In this document: positions 10,343 through 22,827 of the stretch, piece after piece
How positions within the stretch are numbered: position 1 is the stretch's first letter
Layout: every line of letters starts with the position of its first letter
Source: Saccharum officinarum
Taxonomy: Eukaryota; Streptophyta; Magnoliopsida; Poales; Poaceae
DNA length: 64,000 nt
Direction: 5' to 3'
Assembly (NCBI GenBank): GCA_020631735.1
Contig: CM036223.1
Location: 6,300,191-6,364,190 of the forward strand
Made by a program: the position numbers and the translations under genes
The notes under the pieces: model-generated
Told to the model about the DNA's origin: nothing
Seen by the model: only the letters and a program-made list of their open reading frames with translations
Database searches by the model: none

Positions 10343-11505
10343 TCAAGAAGAAAAATGTGATGGCGGAGAGGGACACGACAAAAATGGCTTGGGGGGCATT
10401 TCCAGTTCACTTATGTTCTTCTCCAACATTTCTATGACACTCCTAATAGAAGGACGATTTCCTGGGCTTGTTTGTATGCACCACAAGGCGACTAGAGTCA
10501 TATGTCTTGCAGTCTCATCACTCTCACATGCAACTTCCTGACTTTGGAAATCTTTTGCTAAACAGTCATAAATCCAGTCGGGGAAATAAGCTTCACTATA
10601 ATTCCCAGTGGTTTCTTTAATATTCTTCCTTCCAACTACCATTTCTAACAACACCATTCCATAGCTATAAACATCTGATTTAGTTGACACAACTCCAAAA
10701 CCTCTAGAAAATACTTCTGGAGCAATGAAACCAATGGTACCTCTAGCTTCAGCCATTGAGAGAGCACTATCCTTGAGGTGGCACAGTTTTGCCAGTCCAA
10801 AATCTGCAATTTTTGGACAAAAGTCTTCATCTAGAAACACATTATGTGGCTTGATATCAAAATGGATAATACGGGCATTACATCCCCGGTGCAAATATTC
10901 CAAGCCTCGCGCAATGCCAATGGCTATTTCTCGCAACTTATCCCATCCTATGGCCATTTTAGTTTCTTCTGAATACTCCAAAGAGCCATTGACCATGTAA
11001 TCGTAAATAAGTGCTCTCTTAGATCCATGTAAACAAAAGCCAACTAAGTTCACAATATTTATATGAGATGTCCTACGGATGCTCACTACCTCGTTCAGGA
11101 ACTCTTCTCCATTTCCTTTCGATACTTTTAGTAGTTTCACGGCTACCTTGCGTCCATCTTCTAATTTTCCCTTATATACTATGCCATAGCCACCTTCTCC
11201 TAGTACATGCTTGAAGGATCCCGTTATTTTCTTTACCTCTGAGTATTTGTACCTCTTTGGGATGAGCGAATCATATCCTTTCAGTATGTCCTCTATGTTT
11301 GATTCATTGCCATTGTACCTTTTTTTTTTGAACGAACGCTCCCATTGTACATTTGAAAGGATACTTGGTAAATTTTCTTCCAACGGTATATTGTGCAAGC
11401 AAGGCACGTAAGAATCAAGCAGATTGAAGCAGATAGTGCAACTGAAATAGAACGTAATAAATTACACATAACGCCCATTTCTATAGGAAAAGAAAAGATG
11501 CTCAT
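10343..11505 (-). pseudogene. LRK10L-type receptor kinase, ectodomain missing, frameshifted by micro-insertion
   Basis: The kinase part is open over 354 codons (10343-11407), with glycine loop GEGGYG (70-75), lysine K91, non-RD catalytic loop HFDIKPHN (182-189), DFG (202-204), the APE-equivalent APEVF and a complete C-terminus. PKRYKYSEVKKIT just before it is the juxtamembrane signature of the leaf-rust-10-like (LRK10L/PR5K-like) family. A transmembrane segment (about 20 hydrophobic residues then RWKK) lies in another frame at about 11380-11470. The two frames meet at a 32-bp insertion (11310-11350); without it, QMYNG would run straight into NESNIED. A splice acceptor TTTCAG fits exon start at 11441. 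The extracellular GUB_WAK exon is absent up to the CACTA element at 12112 and beyond. A cytosolic kinase from the ATG at 11407 remains possible. Confidence 0.8.
11310..11350 (-). mobile_element. 23-bp poly(A)-tailed micro-insertion with 9-bp target duplication
   Basis: GTACAATGG (minus strand) occurs at both 11342-11350 and 11310-11318. Between them are 23 bases: GAGCGTTCGTTC, then ten A, then G. A short 3' tail plus poly(A) flanked by a target duplication is the form of a severely 5'-truncated LINE or SINE insertion. The net gain of 32 bases shifts the kinase reading frame. Confidence 0.75.
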
Positions 11506-12111
11506 CTATCAATATCTACACTTGGAATAACAATGGGGTAAGAATGACCCCATGTCTCCAAATTAACCAGGGTTGTTGTGTAGTTTTCGTATGGGATGGG
11601 GCCGGGGGAGGGGGGAGCGTACCTTTTAAAATTAACTTGTTCTGTCTCCGTGAACCACCAGAAGGATCTATCAATGGACCAGCAGAAACATCTATCAAAA
11701 GAACAGAGATGTGGTTCAGTCTAGCAGAATTAATAATGTTTATATTACTTTATTACAAAGTGATAGAATACATATTCACTGTATATGTGTTACTATAACT
11801 CATGATGATATTGCAGTATCGTGATTGTAGCTCGAAGGGTCACAGAATAAGATATTTAAAATTACAGACTAAATCAACTTGTAACTAAGTAGTAATCAAT
11901 GTTACCAAATCTTTCAAAATATTTTTTAATTTTTTGATTAAAAAATTTATGCCTTCATGAATCTCATTTTTTTCGACATATTTTCTCCAACAATAATCTT
12001 TAAATGGTTTGTGAATCGCACTTATGGTTTATGAGATATTACATTATGAAAATCTGAATCTTGAAAAATATTTTTGTTCATGCATGTATATGTCAGGTGG
12101 GTTATTATAGG
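11506..12111. other. Intergenic, 5' side of the LRK10L-type gene, no exon seen
   Basis: AT-rich sequence in which I looked for the missing ectodomain exon of the kinase gene. No cysteine-rich GUB_WAK-like frame or signal peptide is visible on the minus strand. Confidence 0.5.
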
Positions 12112-13824
12112 CACTACCAGATTTTGCGTAGCTCCCGAGTGCTAAAGAGTTTCCCGAGTGTTTTACAAAAACACTCGGTATTATCCCCGAGTGTATAAAA
12201 ATACACTCGGAATATGGTAAAACACTCGGGATATTTTACTTTCACCGTGTGTTTTTATTTGCTCTCGGGATACTTTTATTTTAGACCGAAAAAGTTAGGC
12301 AGATGCGGCAAACCTAAACAGCGTCAGGAGACTCCCGAGAGTTTTATGCTAGCGGGCCTTCGGGAACTAGTTTTTTGCGAACGTGGCGGCAAAAATGGCG
12401 CGCAGCTGTTGCCCTTGGCGCCGAAAGCCGATTTTTATTGGCCTGGGAAAACCTCACGAAGCCTCTACCAACAAAAAAAAAACAGACATTACAGTCTCCA
12501 CACAAACCCGTCGCCACCGTCGTCTCCGAACCCGGCGCCACCGTCTCCCACTCCCACCCGTGTCGGCCCCTGGTGCTGCTCCCGCTGCCACCCCGTGGGC
12601 AAGGCCCCTAGTGCTGCTCCCGCTGCCACCCCATGGGAGAGAAGCTAGTAGCACCTAGCCGCACACCATAGTTTCATATTTCCCCCAAATCATAGGGCCC
12701 GTGCTCCATTTTGCTGAGCCCCCTCCGATTCCCTCTGTCTTTAATCCCCACATCCATAGATCACATCCTTCATGCAGATCTGTACTGCATCCCCCCATCT
12801 CTGGATGCAAACGGAGCAGCCCAGGTGAGAGAAAAGGTGGGGAAAAAAAGGAAATTTTGTTTTTTATTTGTTTTCCTATGATTCGGAGGTCCTGATTTGA
12901 CTATGAATTTTTGATTTTTTAAATGAATTTCTGATTTTGATGCAAGCTGTAGGATTTGAAGAAATCTTGCTCCGTCCCCCCTCTCTGGTTGCAAACGGAA
13001 ATTATTTTTTCTATAATTTTAGGTGTTCCAAAATTAATCCTTGTAGTACCTAAAATGAATACAAACTACTGAGGGCTTGTATTATATTGATTATAGTTGC
13101 TTACCACAGTAGTTTGCCATGTACCTGCATTTATCCTACTGCTTTACTAAAAATTGTGGGGTAACCGATACTATAATTTTTTTTTATTTCCCAAAATTTC
13201 GTTGGATTTGACATTTTCCATGTTCATGCATTTTATCTTGCTGATTTACTACAAATTGTTTGGTAACAGGTACTATATAGATTCAACTTTTTTCACTAAA
13301 TTTCATTAGATCTGTCATGTCCCATGCTCTTGAATTAGTCATCATGCTGCAAGACTACAAATATGTGCGGTAACAGATCCCTATATTGATTCAGGTTTAT
13401 TCCCAAATTAGCTCTGAAGTCACCAAGTCTGCAAAAAGGAGCTGTTGCTTATTAATACACCATCACTGCTGCTGCACTTGAACTTTCTGTGAGAAGGTAA
13501 ATCATAGTTGTAATTATCCTTCCACTTTGCAAGTTTCAGATAAATCTTCTCTACTACCTTTGTGTGTTGAATATGTCTGTTGATCATGTTGAATATTGCT
13601 TGTTTTTTAGCTAGAATTAAATAGGCACAAAACTAGCACATGTTGAATTGTTATAGTGCATAATGCACATGAGGAAGAACCAGAGCCTAGAGCAAGGGCT
13701 TTCCTTGAAATGATGATTTTTGCAAACAAACCACTGCATGAGCATCACTTTGTCATGATCTTTTGTCCTTATAATCAGCTACATGTTAAACTTAAATAAT
13801 TCTCTCTTTTATTTCAGGTTGAGA

Positions 13825-16274
13825 ATGTGTCTCCCAACTTATTCAGGAGGAGAAACCAGATCCAGTGGGAGTGGGAGTGGGACTGGGAGAGGGAGAGGGA
13901 GAGGAAGAGGGAGAGAGAGAGGGACAAGGACAAGGAGAGGGACAGGGACAGGGACAGGGACAGGGGCAGCAACAACCACATATAGAGGAGCCACACCATC
14001 CTCAGTTAGCTCTATCCCACAGCCGTTAGGGACAGGGACAGGGGCAGCAGCAACCACATCTAGAGGAGCCACATAGCCTGTACCCTCTGCTGATCCCACG
14101 CTTGATGAGTTTGATCCAGAGTTAGAAGACAATGAGATTGAAGTTGAACCTGATGATTTGTGGGAACGTGGTCCAACAGGTTTGCCAGATATACCAACAC
14201 GAGAGGAGGACAAGATTCTCCTCACTCCAGAGGGAGACACGTAAGCTTTCTCATGTGCAGTTTATATTAGATTACAATATGTGTGTGTGTGTGTGTGCAG
14301 CTTATGTATTTTGCCATTGTGCAGGCAGTGGGGAGAGGAGAACGAGAATGGTAGACTTCCCAATGGAATCCTTGGTGTGTTGATTCGAGAAGCATTCCCT
14401 GGCATCGTCAAATACAAAGGAAGAGATGAACCTGCATGGCATTGGCAGCAGTATGACTCCTCTGAAGATACATCAGAGGAACAAACTTTTGATAGTGCCT
14501 TGCAACGGGTGGAGGAATGTTTCTGGGTAAGTTTGACATGTTCTATTTATTATCATATATCTTGTTACCAACATAAGAGCTTTGTTGTTGTCTTCTATGT
14601 TCTTGTATTTGCAGTTGTGGTTCAAATGGCCAAATGGCAAGGAGCATGCAGCAAGGAGAGTAGTGTGCAATGCCGTGAAGAAGCTCATACCACAAATGTT
14701 CTATGAGGGACGCATCCAGTCAGTCATTACTTACCACAATCATGTTCTTAGCAAGAAAATAAAAAGGGCTCAAGCATGCCAGATATATTTGACTAAGGAG
14801 GAGTACATGCAGGTCATTTGCTGCCCTTTAATTTCTTTAGCTACTACATCTATGTTCATAATGTTTGTTTTATTTAGGCAATACCTTGGTGGGCACAGAA
14901 GGCCCCGGAAGCATGGGCGTTGGCTGCAGAACTGAAGTGGTGCAATGAAGCTTGGAAAGAGAAGTCTCGTGCAGCAAAGGAACGCAGACAAAGAATGGGA
15001 GGAGCAAGTCATCATCAAGGTAGTTGCTCCCATGCTCGCTGGAAGAAGAAAATGGTACGTGAAGTTGCTCATGTGCTAACTGCTATCAAGACTTCCATGC
15101 TTTGGCTGTTTTTCACAAAAACGCAGGAGAGCTGCATATTGAGTTTGCGTTCATGTTTGTTGAGGAAACATGTTATTCTTTTTCTGGAACAGGAGAAGGT
15201 GAAGAAGAGACCCATCTCTGATGTTGAAGCTTACACAGTTGGGAGGATGGGTGATCAAGAAGGAACCTTCTGCAATCCAAAAGCAGCAGCAAATATTGTA
15301 AGATTTTACACATCTATTTTTATGTCATGCTATATATTTGCTACCCATTTGCTTAAAGCATTTTGTTCTTCTAACTGATGTTGCCATTACGTTGTTCTAA
15401 TTGTTGTTCCCATCAGGATGCATATACTGAGGCTGCCAAGGCGTTGAATGGTCCAGATTTTGATGTGATGAATGCACCCCTTGATAAAGTTGCTGTGTAT
15501 AGGGCTGGGCGTGGAAAGAAACATGGGCGTTATTTGATAGGTGATGGTTTCATTGATACTCCCTCAACAATTTCAGAGGTCCGAGCATTAGTTAGTGGGT
15601 CAGAAAATGAGGTACGCCCTCAAAGAAGTCAACAAACATGTGCCCGTGATAGATTGTATGAGCAAGAAGTTGAGGCAAGAAAGATTCTAGAAGAGAAGTT
15701 TGATAACCAAGTTGAGATAACAAAATGTTTGGAACCAGGTTACTCTGCTTTGGCCTTGGTAATTTTCCTCTTACTCCAATACCAAGATTTGTTCCTTTAC
15801 AATATGCTTTTGCGCAGTTCTGTAATTTACTAAGACAAACAGGGTAAAAACTTTACAACAAATCAACATATTTAAATTAGTGAACACTGAGTACATGCAG
15901 GTTCAAATCAATATAATGTTAGTTATCACAATTCATATGCTAATGTCTCATATATCTTCATTTATAATTTTTTTTGTAGATTATCCAAACACATCTGAAT
16001 GTTCTAGTACCTCCGCTGGTACTTCCATCACAAACTAGATCATCTCATCAGGTTAGTACAGTTCGAATAACTTGACTGCCACTTTAAACTTTAGAAATCT
16101 CACTTGCTTTTAAAAATGAAGGGTACTGGAGAAACTGGAGGCTCAAACATAGGTGCTGCAGAAACTGGAGGCTCAAACATAGGTGCTGCAGAAACTGGTA
16201 CTGCTAGAGAGGATGGAGAAGGTGAAAACGCTGACAATGGATCTCATATAGAAGAATCTATGCCGATCCATTAG
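13825..16274 (+). CDS. TNPA-like protein of CACTA element (plant transposase Ptta/En/Spm type), 8 exons, one premature stop
   Basis: Exons inferred from GT-AG borders that keep one frame: 13825-14240, 14325-14526, 14615-14812, 14878-15054, 15193-15297, 15417-15758, 15980-16051 and 16122-16274. The product has a low-complexity Gly/Arg/Thr N-terminus, an acidic stretch, then a core with WFKWPNGKEHAARR, LTKEEYMQ, PWWAQKAPEAWA and KKRPISDVEAYTVGRM, and a charged, probably coiled-coil part (about 15620-15730). The order matches the accessory transposase family known as Transposase_24 (Ptta/En/Spm). In En/Spm, TNPA binds subterminal motifs, and such motifs flank this gene. A TAG at 14074-14076 interrupts exon 1 in frame; the frame continues to the splice donor, consistent with a single C-to-T change. 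The ATG at 13825 follows an acceptor TTTCAG, so a 5' UTR exon is likely upstream. Confidence 0.75.
13865..13975. repeat. GGGAGA/GGGACA minisatellite in TNPA exon 1
   Basis: Six-base units GGGAGT, GGGAGA and GGGACA follow one another and encode the alternating Gly-Ser, Gly-Arg and Gly-Thr stretch of the TNPA-like N-terminus. Six is a multiple of three, so length changes here preserve the frame. Confidence 0.85.
14280..14297. repeat. (GT)n microsatellite in TNPA intron 1
   Basis: About nine GT units lie upstream of the intron 1 acceptor. A CAG at the end of the tract (14298-14300) is an alternative acceptor, but only the one at 14322-14324 keeps the frame. Confidence 0.8.
16131..16190 (+). repeat. 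30-bp direct duplication in last TNPA exon
   Basis: A block starting GAAACTGGAGGCTCAAAC occurs twice in direct succession, followed by a partial third (GAAACTGGTAC). It adds ten residues per unit to the C-terminal tail without changing the frame. Confidence 0.85.
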
Positions 16275-17108
16275 CCAATCTATTGTGATCTTACATTTCA
16301 ATGCTAAAATTAGTGCTGTTGTCAAACTTGAGGTGGAGTTGTCATGCCCTATTATGAACCTTTAGAACTTGTGACTTTTGTTGATCTGATCATGTTAGCC
16401 CTTTTGGGGAATCTAAACATGTAGAACTGCTTGTAAGGGAGTGGATGACTATTTTGTGACTTCTCAAATTGTAGGACATGTGATCATTGAGTGTGCTTTG
16501 AACAATGGCATGTGGAAATTGTGAATGTAGCCTGATATGTTATATGTTTCATATTCTAATTTATGAAGTGCATGTGAGTGCATATGGATTGGAACTATGG
16601 TGAAACCAGTAGGGCAGTTATTGAGTGGAATTAATAATGCAAAAAAAATATCCATGTGGAACAGTATGGTTGCAGCCTAAAATTTATGTATCCCGAGTGT
16701 TTGTCATCTCCAAGCACTCGGGAATAGATACACATGAAACATGATGGGAGCAGCTTCGAACTTATCTTTCCCGAGTGTATCACATTCCTCAAGCACTCGG
16801 GAATAGAAGTAAAGGATGCCGAGTGTTTGTTAACACTCGGGGAATAACTCCGTTATCATGGGACGGAGCTGTTACCATGGCTGATTCCCGTGTGCTCTAT
16901 GTCTCCCGAGTGTTCAGTGAAACACACGGGAAACTTTTAATTCGCCGAGTGTTTTGGCATTGACACCCGGGAAACCTTTAGTTTCCCGACCTAACGCCAC
17001 CGAGTGTCCTTCCCCGAGTGTCTACTCTCGGGAAAGTATATCCTGAGTGTCTGTCATTGTGTTCCCGAGTGTTTGGAACACTAGGGAGCTTTGCAGAATA
17101 TGGTAGTG

Positions 17109-17421
17109 AGGGTAAGATTCAATTAAATAATTAAATAAGTGCTGGTTGCAACTACATTATAAATAGAAGTGTAATTCAGGAGTAGATAGAGTTGCAGTTT
17201 TGTTTTTGTTTTGTTGAGAGCACGTGGCACGTGGGGGACAAAAGAATTTTGAAAAAACAAAGCAAAAAGCACGTGGGAGACGAGACTGGAGGGATGTGCA
17301 CAGCAATAGTTCTCACTTTATATTTGTCCGTGTCTCTCATCCTTCGTCTACTAGTACATAAAATATTTTTACTGCTGTTTTTTCTTCATATTTCTACTGT
17401 CATTTTTAGCAACCCCTTGTG
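17109..17421. other. Host DNA between CACTA element and LTR element, with three G-boxes
   Basis: About 310 bases remain between the two insertions. CACGTG occurs at 17221-17226, 17228-17233 and 17270-17275, the first two nearly abutting. No exon is seen. It may be old upstream sequence of the LRK10L-type gene, but this is inference. Confidence 0.5.
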
Positions 17422-17426
17422 TGAAA

Positions 17427-20400
17427 TGTAACACCCCAGGTATTGATCACCAATTAAGTAGTGGGTTTAAGCTCAAACATGATAAATTAGTGGAGATGAC
17501 GATGCCAAAGTCAAACCTATGGAAATAAACCCTAATCTAAACTTGGATGCTGCACCCTTCTTTGCATATAGGCCATTTTTAAGATATATGCTTGGGTGTT
17601 GTTATCAAAGTATCTTCACATGTCTCACATCAGTAACTATCTATATGAAGCCCTGGAAAAGTTTTATGAAGTTTGAAATCAAAAAGTCACATGAAATGAT
17701 AAGTTCTATTCCTATTGGAATTTGTCCCATTAAGTTAATGGAACTATAGAACATCAACCAAACCTTGCAAACTGTCCAAATGACTCCAGATGAACTCTAC
17801 AACACCTTAACTACACTTAGGGCACTTAATGGAACAATGTTCATGTTGGTCATTTTGCCTAAATGTGCTTCTAAGTAATGGTTGACCATGTATGGACCCG
17901 GGAACACTTTGGTTTGACCATTTTAAAAGTGTGACCTAGAAGTTTTGCATGACTGTGCACCCTTTGACAAAGTTGTAGAGAATTTTATAAGGAACAAACT
18001 TTGTTTAAGAGTCAAGTCATAAAAATGCGTGGAACATACTCAAAAAGGTCCCACAAGTCAGATTGAGGGCTGTTTCCAGCACTTAGAAAATATTCTAAGT
18101 CCTGAATTAACAGCAGAAAGTTGCCATGTTCATGCAATTTTATCTTCCAATTTCATATGGTAGCTCAATTAGGTTCCTTAATATGAGTTGTAGTACTTTT
18201 CATGATGGAAACAATGGGTTAAGTATCACTCAAAATGGAGCTCAGTTGGACCTTCAATAAGAGCTTCCAAAACAGCAAAAAGTTGTTTTTATCACTAATC
18301 GGCCTTGACATGTTGACATGCCGCGTTCTCCGAAATTTACTAAGCAACTTGAGTTGGTCCTTTTATAAAAGTTGGAGCATACATTGTGGGGAAGAGCATG
18401 CAACAAGATGGCATCAGTTTGACGTCAGTTTGGCCATCAATTTTTGGAGTTTGTTGATCGCTGTCAACACGCTGACACAGCCACTTTGGTGCTTAATTAC
18501 CCATTAATCCTTTTCTCTAATGATCATGGCCCTTAAACGAAAAATATAGAGCATCTCACGGGCTTCAAACTTCCTTTTCGGTTCAAGGTCCAATTCAGCC
18601 CGTAAGAGGTCCAAAACCGGCGTCCACGTTACCCACAGCGTTGCCCGCCACGAGCTCGATGCAATGCCTCAACGGGAGACACCTGCCCTGTGCGTGGCAG
18701 CCATGCGCGAGCGCGCACCCCACCAAACCGCCGCGCGTCCATGCCCTCTGCCCCGCCTTGCTGCTCCCTCTCGCGGTTGGCAAGCTCGAGCAGCGCCAGA
18801 GCGTTCCCCCACTCCCTCTCGCTCACTGCCTCTCGTCCTCGGGCATGCACAGCGCGCGGGCGGACATCCGCCATAGACGAGCGAGCACAGCAAAGCTTGG
18901 CCGCTGCTGTTCCGGTTGCTAGCAGCCACCGCACGCCAAACCACCAATACTTGAGGTTCCTCCACCTCCCGCGAGCTTGGAGCACATCTTTCTCCTCCTC
19001 TTTTCGTCACCTGAGAATGCCACCGCCATGGCCGACCGGCCTAGCTCCAATGCCGCTGTCGATCCATCGTCTCCGACCTCCCTCTGCTGAATTGACCGCG
19101 CCATCGCGTTTCTTGCACCACGCCGTACCTCCGGGACTCCTCGCCTCACCGGCTCCGCCCCCACTGCTTGCTGTCGCCGGAGCACCGGCCAACGGGCCGC
19201 CGGCGCACGTGGCCAAGCCACTGCTGATCGCCTTCCGCCGCTCCTCGGCCACCCCCGGATGTGGAATGGCACGGCGGTGCCCGCGCTGCCCTTTCCCGCC
19301 GTTGGAGCCGACCTCACCGGCCGGAGGATGGCCGGGCGGCGAACCTCCTCTGCCCCCCCTCTGTTTCCGGTGAACGGAGGAGGCCGGCATCTCTCTGATC
19401 TCTCTGTCTCTCTGTGTTAGTATGACAAGCGGGCCCGACCAGATCGTGGGACTCACGTGTCGGTTTTAGTAGTGGCAGAGTTGGGGTACCGAATCGGGTG
19501 CACCTAGCAAAATTAGTTAGGGTGGTTTTAATTCTGATTTTGAATTTCCATTTCATGTTAATCTTTGAAAATCCATATCTCATGCTAGGTAATTCCAAAA
19601 ATAGCAAAAGTGGACTTTTTGGAAACCTTGAGAATAGATCTATGCAGTGGAGTCACAATATGCTAGATGTTTGTAGAAGTTTTCTGATGTCTTTATTTAA
19701 GTTTTAAAAATACTCTAAAATGCCTTTAAACTTAACCAGAGCAAGATCTGGAGTTTTAGAACCCCAAAAATGGTGATTCTTGTTTTGTTAATTTTGTGAT
19801 GACTGTACTTGCTAGGAAAAATGTTAAACACACTATTTGTTCACTGTTTTCTTAGGGTTTTGATTTGACCTTGTTAAATAAGGAAAATTACATTTTATTA
19901 CTTGTCATTTTATATCTTGAGTTATGATGCTCCAAATGATGTGAAATTTTTATGGTAGTCTTGTCATGATATGTATGTACTGTGGTATAAATTTCTTTGT
20001 CACTACTTATTGGATGATCTAGTTATTGATTTAACTTGTTTAGGGCTCGATAAATAGCTTATAAATAATATATAAATGATAAAATAGAAAATATTGTTCC
20101 ATTACCTGAGTATGATGTTTCTCTATCATATTGATTCATAATATGGCCTTGTGTTCACAGAAAATATTGAGTTTTAGGTTTAATTTGCTTTTACATGAAT
20201 TATTGCAATAGCTATTTGTCTTTTTCATAGAGCTTGATATACTTGCCCAAATGGATTGAAATTTATACAGTAGACTTTTGAGAGTATATTTAGGCCATTG
20301 TAATTTTTGTAGAATTTATTGTGTACTTTTGATAGGTGTTCATAATTCCACCTAATTATCTAAATAAATTAAGAAAATGTTTTAAAAGAAATTATTTAGG

Positions 20401-22825
20401 AGTGGACACTATGTTTTCTGGTGTTAATTATTCATGTGTGACATGTTGGTAAAGTTGGTTTTGTCTAATTATATGTTTGCAACATAAGTTAATAATTATT
20501 TCTTGCAAATGAGGTTTCTGGACAGATCTGGGAATTTAGCAAAGTTCTTCAAGATAATGTGCTTTGTTGTGAAACTTATTTATACAAAAGTTGTAGATAA
20601 TTTATGTATCTAGCTGCTGTTAAAATTTGGTGGTATTTGACCATATGGTTTAGAAACTACAGCTGTTCTAAGTTGAGTTCAGATTTATGTTAGAAGGACA
20701 TATTCTGTACCTTCTGTATTTCGACCTGGTAAATGTTAGAATCAGGTTTAGATGATATTAAATAAAATGTAGAGAATTTCATAAGCTTTCCATAATGTCT
20801 TCTTTCAAGTCATTTGGATTTGTAGAACTTCAGATATGATTGATTTACTCAGCTACTGCATAAATGTCCAGAATTGTTGAAAATACATGATTGCTTGGTT
20901 ACTTGCTTGTATATTGCTAAGTGTGATTCATGTCCTTGGTGATGAAGTTAGTACACCTGAAACTTGTGAAGATTATGCTTTACTTATTATGCTTGGAATG
21001 GTTGGTGTGCTATAGTCAGTGAGTGGCTTTGAGGGCTTGTATCTTGTTTAAATATTGTGCTTGTCTTATGTGATGCATTCTTATTGCCATTCATCATGTT
21101 CATACACATGCATCGTCATATCTCATTTAGGTACGTTAGATGCACTACGTGGATGGCAAGATGTGGGGCTGAACCCGAAGATGGAGTTGGTAGATCCATC
21201 CCGAAGATAGAAGGACCGGACAAGTGAGAGATTGGGAGGATGCTCGCCAAGCGGGTTTCATCTGACATACTCTAACTTGAGTCGGATCCCAGGCAAGCCC
21301 CGGAGCATTATAAGCCTCCTATCTTCAAAGCAATTAATTCTATATATGTTATAAGTATTGTTGCATTAAGTGATAGGAGTTGGTTGGAAACTCTTGCTGC
21401 ATTATATCATTCCTTGTCCAGATATATGAATCCTTGAATCCTACATAGACTAGGATCGAGTAGATGCTTAGCCCTGCTTTAAGCGGTAGAAGTCAGGTGA
21501 TTTCCTGTCACCTGCGAGATATAGGGATATTCATATATGGCACGGTTGACTATATTTGCTATCGTGGAAAGGAACCATGTGTTAATAAAATGAAATGAGA
21601 CCGGGCGGGATGACGATAGTGAAGCAACAAGGCATGGAGGTCTTGGGTGTGAATCTATCCCCGTCTGAGTCGTTTAAGGACCGATTCGCTGTACGTCCTT
21701 GAGTCATGTTGAACGCAGTCTAACACTTAGTTGGCCGGATAAGTCGTTCCGACCGCGAAGCCGAGTAATGTGATTCAGGCCAGGAATCGAATGGTAGGTT
21801 GCTTCTTGAAGGAGAGAAAGGATGTGCTTGGGAACATTGGCGTGAGACCAAGGGGGGGTTAGAGTCCCTATCACCTGGCAGAGTGTCGCCCTTGGGGTCG
21901 TGACATCATTCGGACCTGCGATTCCTGAATCATATGAAAAGGTGGCTTGTGCGACCCTGGCAGGGGCCTGCGCGGTGAGTGTTAGAAATACCCCTCCAGC
22001 TGGATAGGAATTCGATTCGAATCGCCGTCGCTCCCGGTTAGTGAGCACTTGACTTGAGCAGCGGCAACGTAGATTCCATTAAATTGAACGGATGGTTAAC
22101 TGGATCACGATGGAAAGGTTGCCTCAATTTATACCTGCTATGGTTAATATTGTTTGCTCCTAATAAAGTGAGTGCTCTAGTACAGGTTCTAATATAGATG
22201 ATAGGTTAATAATAATTAACTTGATGCTTAAGCATTAATGATTGATCATCTATATTAAGCTTTTATGCAAAATGTTGTCAAGCCAGCCCACTTTATATCA
22301 GCCTTGCATGATCCTTGGTGTCACCTTATTTCTGGTTTCTGACGGGTAAGTCTAGCTGAGTACTTTGTCGTACTCAGGGTTTTATCCCCGCTTGTTGCAG
22401 GTTGTGATGTATCATGGCGGCTGCAAGAGTTGGTTGGCTCCTGCCGAAGAGGCGGAGCGTGATCACGGGCATGATCCTTCTTATTTACCTTATCTCTAAT
22501 GCTTTTGTTGGAAGTCGACCGTGGTACTGGCATGTATTTGAAATAAGATCAATGTTAGTTTCAAATTACTTTGCTTCCGCTACTTTTCAATGTAAGTTTT
22601 AATAACTATGTTGAACTCCGATGTATATTGAATTACTTGTGAAATGATTGTAACATATGACTTGTTATGTTGAATCACTACGATCTTGGCTTGTATGTTG
22701 TTGGTTTGAAATCCCTCGTGATTTCATTAGACTACCGGAGTTATATGGGCTCAAGTGTGAGAATTTGATCACTTCGGTGATTGTTTTTATACTTGTGCTC
22801 TTATAATTTGGACGGTTCCGTTACA
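17427..22825 (+). repeat. 5' LTR (5.4 kb)
   Basis: Begins TGTAACACCCCAGG and ends GGTTCCGTTACA. The counterpart at 27307-32704 has the same length within one base. A GC-rich block at about 18590-19440 interrupts otherwise AT-rich sequence. All open frames inside it are short or differ between the two LTRs and are not called. Confidence 0.95.
18590..19440. other. GC-rich island inside the 5' LTR
   Basis: About 850 bases rich in C and G with many CG dinucleotides, sharply bounded by AT-rich LTR sequence. It recurs at about 28470-29320 in the 3' LTR. It ends in a CT-rich TCTCTCTGTCTCTCTGTG stretch. Open frames here are not conserved between the LTRs, so I read it as promoter/leader or captured DNA, not a gene. 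Confidence 0.55.
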
Positions 22826-22827
22826 GC

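Larger units (their letters stand above)
12112..17108. mobile_element. Complete 5.0-kb CACTA (En/Spm) element with TSD AGG
   Basis: The left terminus CACTACCAGATTTTGCG and the inverted right terminus agree at 25 of 30 positions. AGG is duplicated at 12109-12111 and 17109-17111. Both ends carry dense subterminal motifs of the CCGAGTGT/ACACTCGG type, left at about 12139-12262 and right at about 16690-17090, on both strands, the usual binding-site array of this superfamily. The interior carries one multi-exon gene, TNPA-like, on the plus strand. I find no TNP2/TNPD-type catalytic transposase, so the element should depend on a partner for movement. Confidence 0.93.

Noticed and set aside
18690..19373. 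227-codon frame in the 5' LTR
   Set aside because: The corresponding frame in the 3' LTR is only 128 codons, and both strands are open in this GC-rich island.
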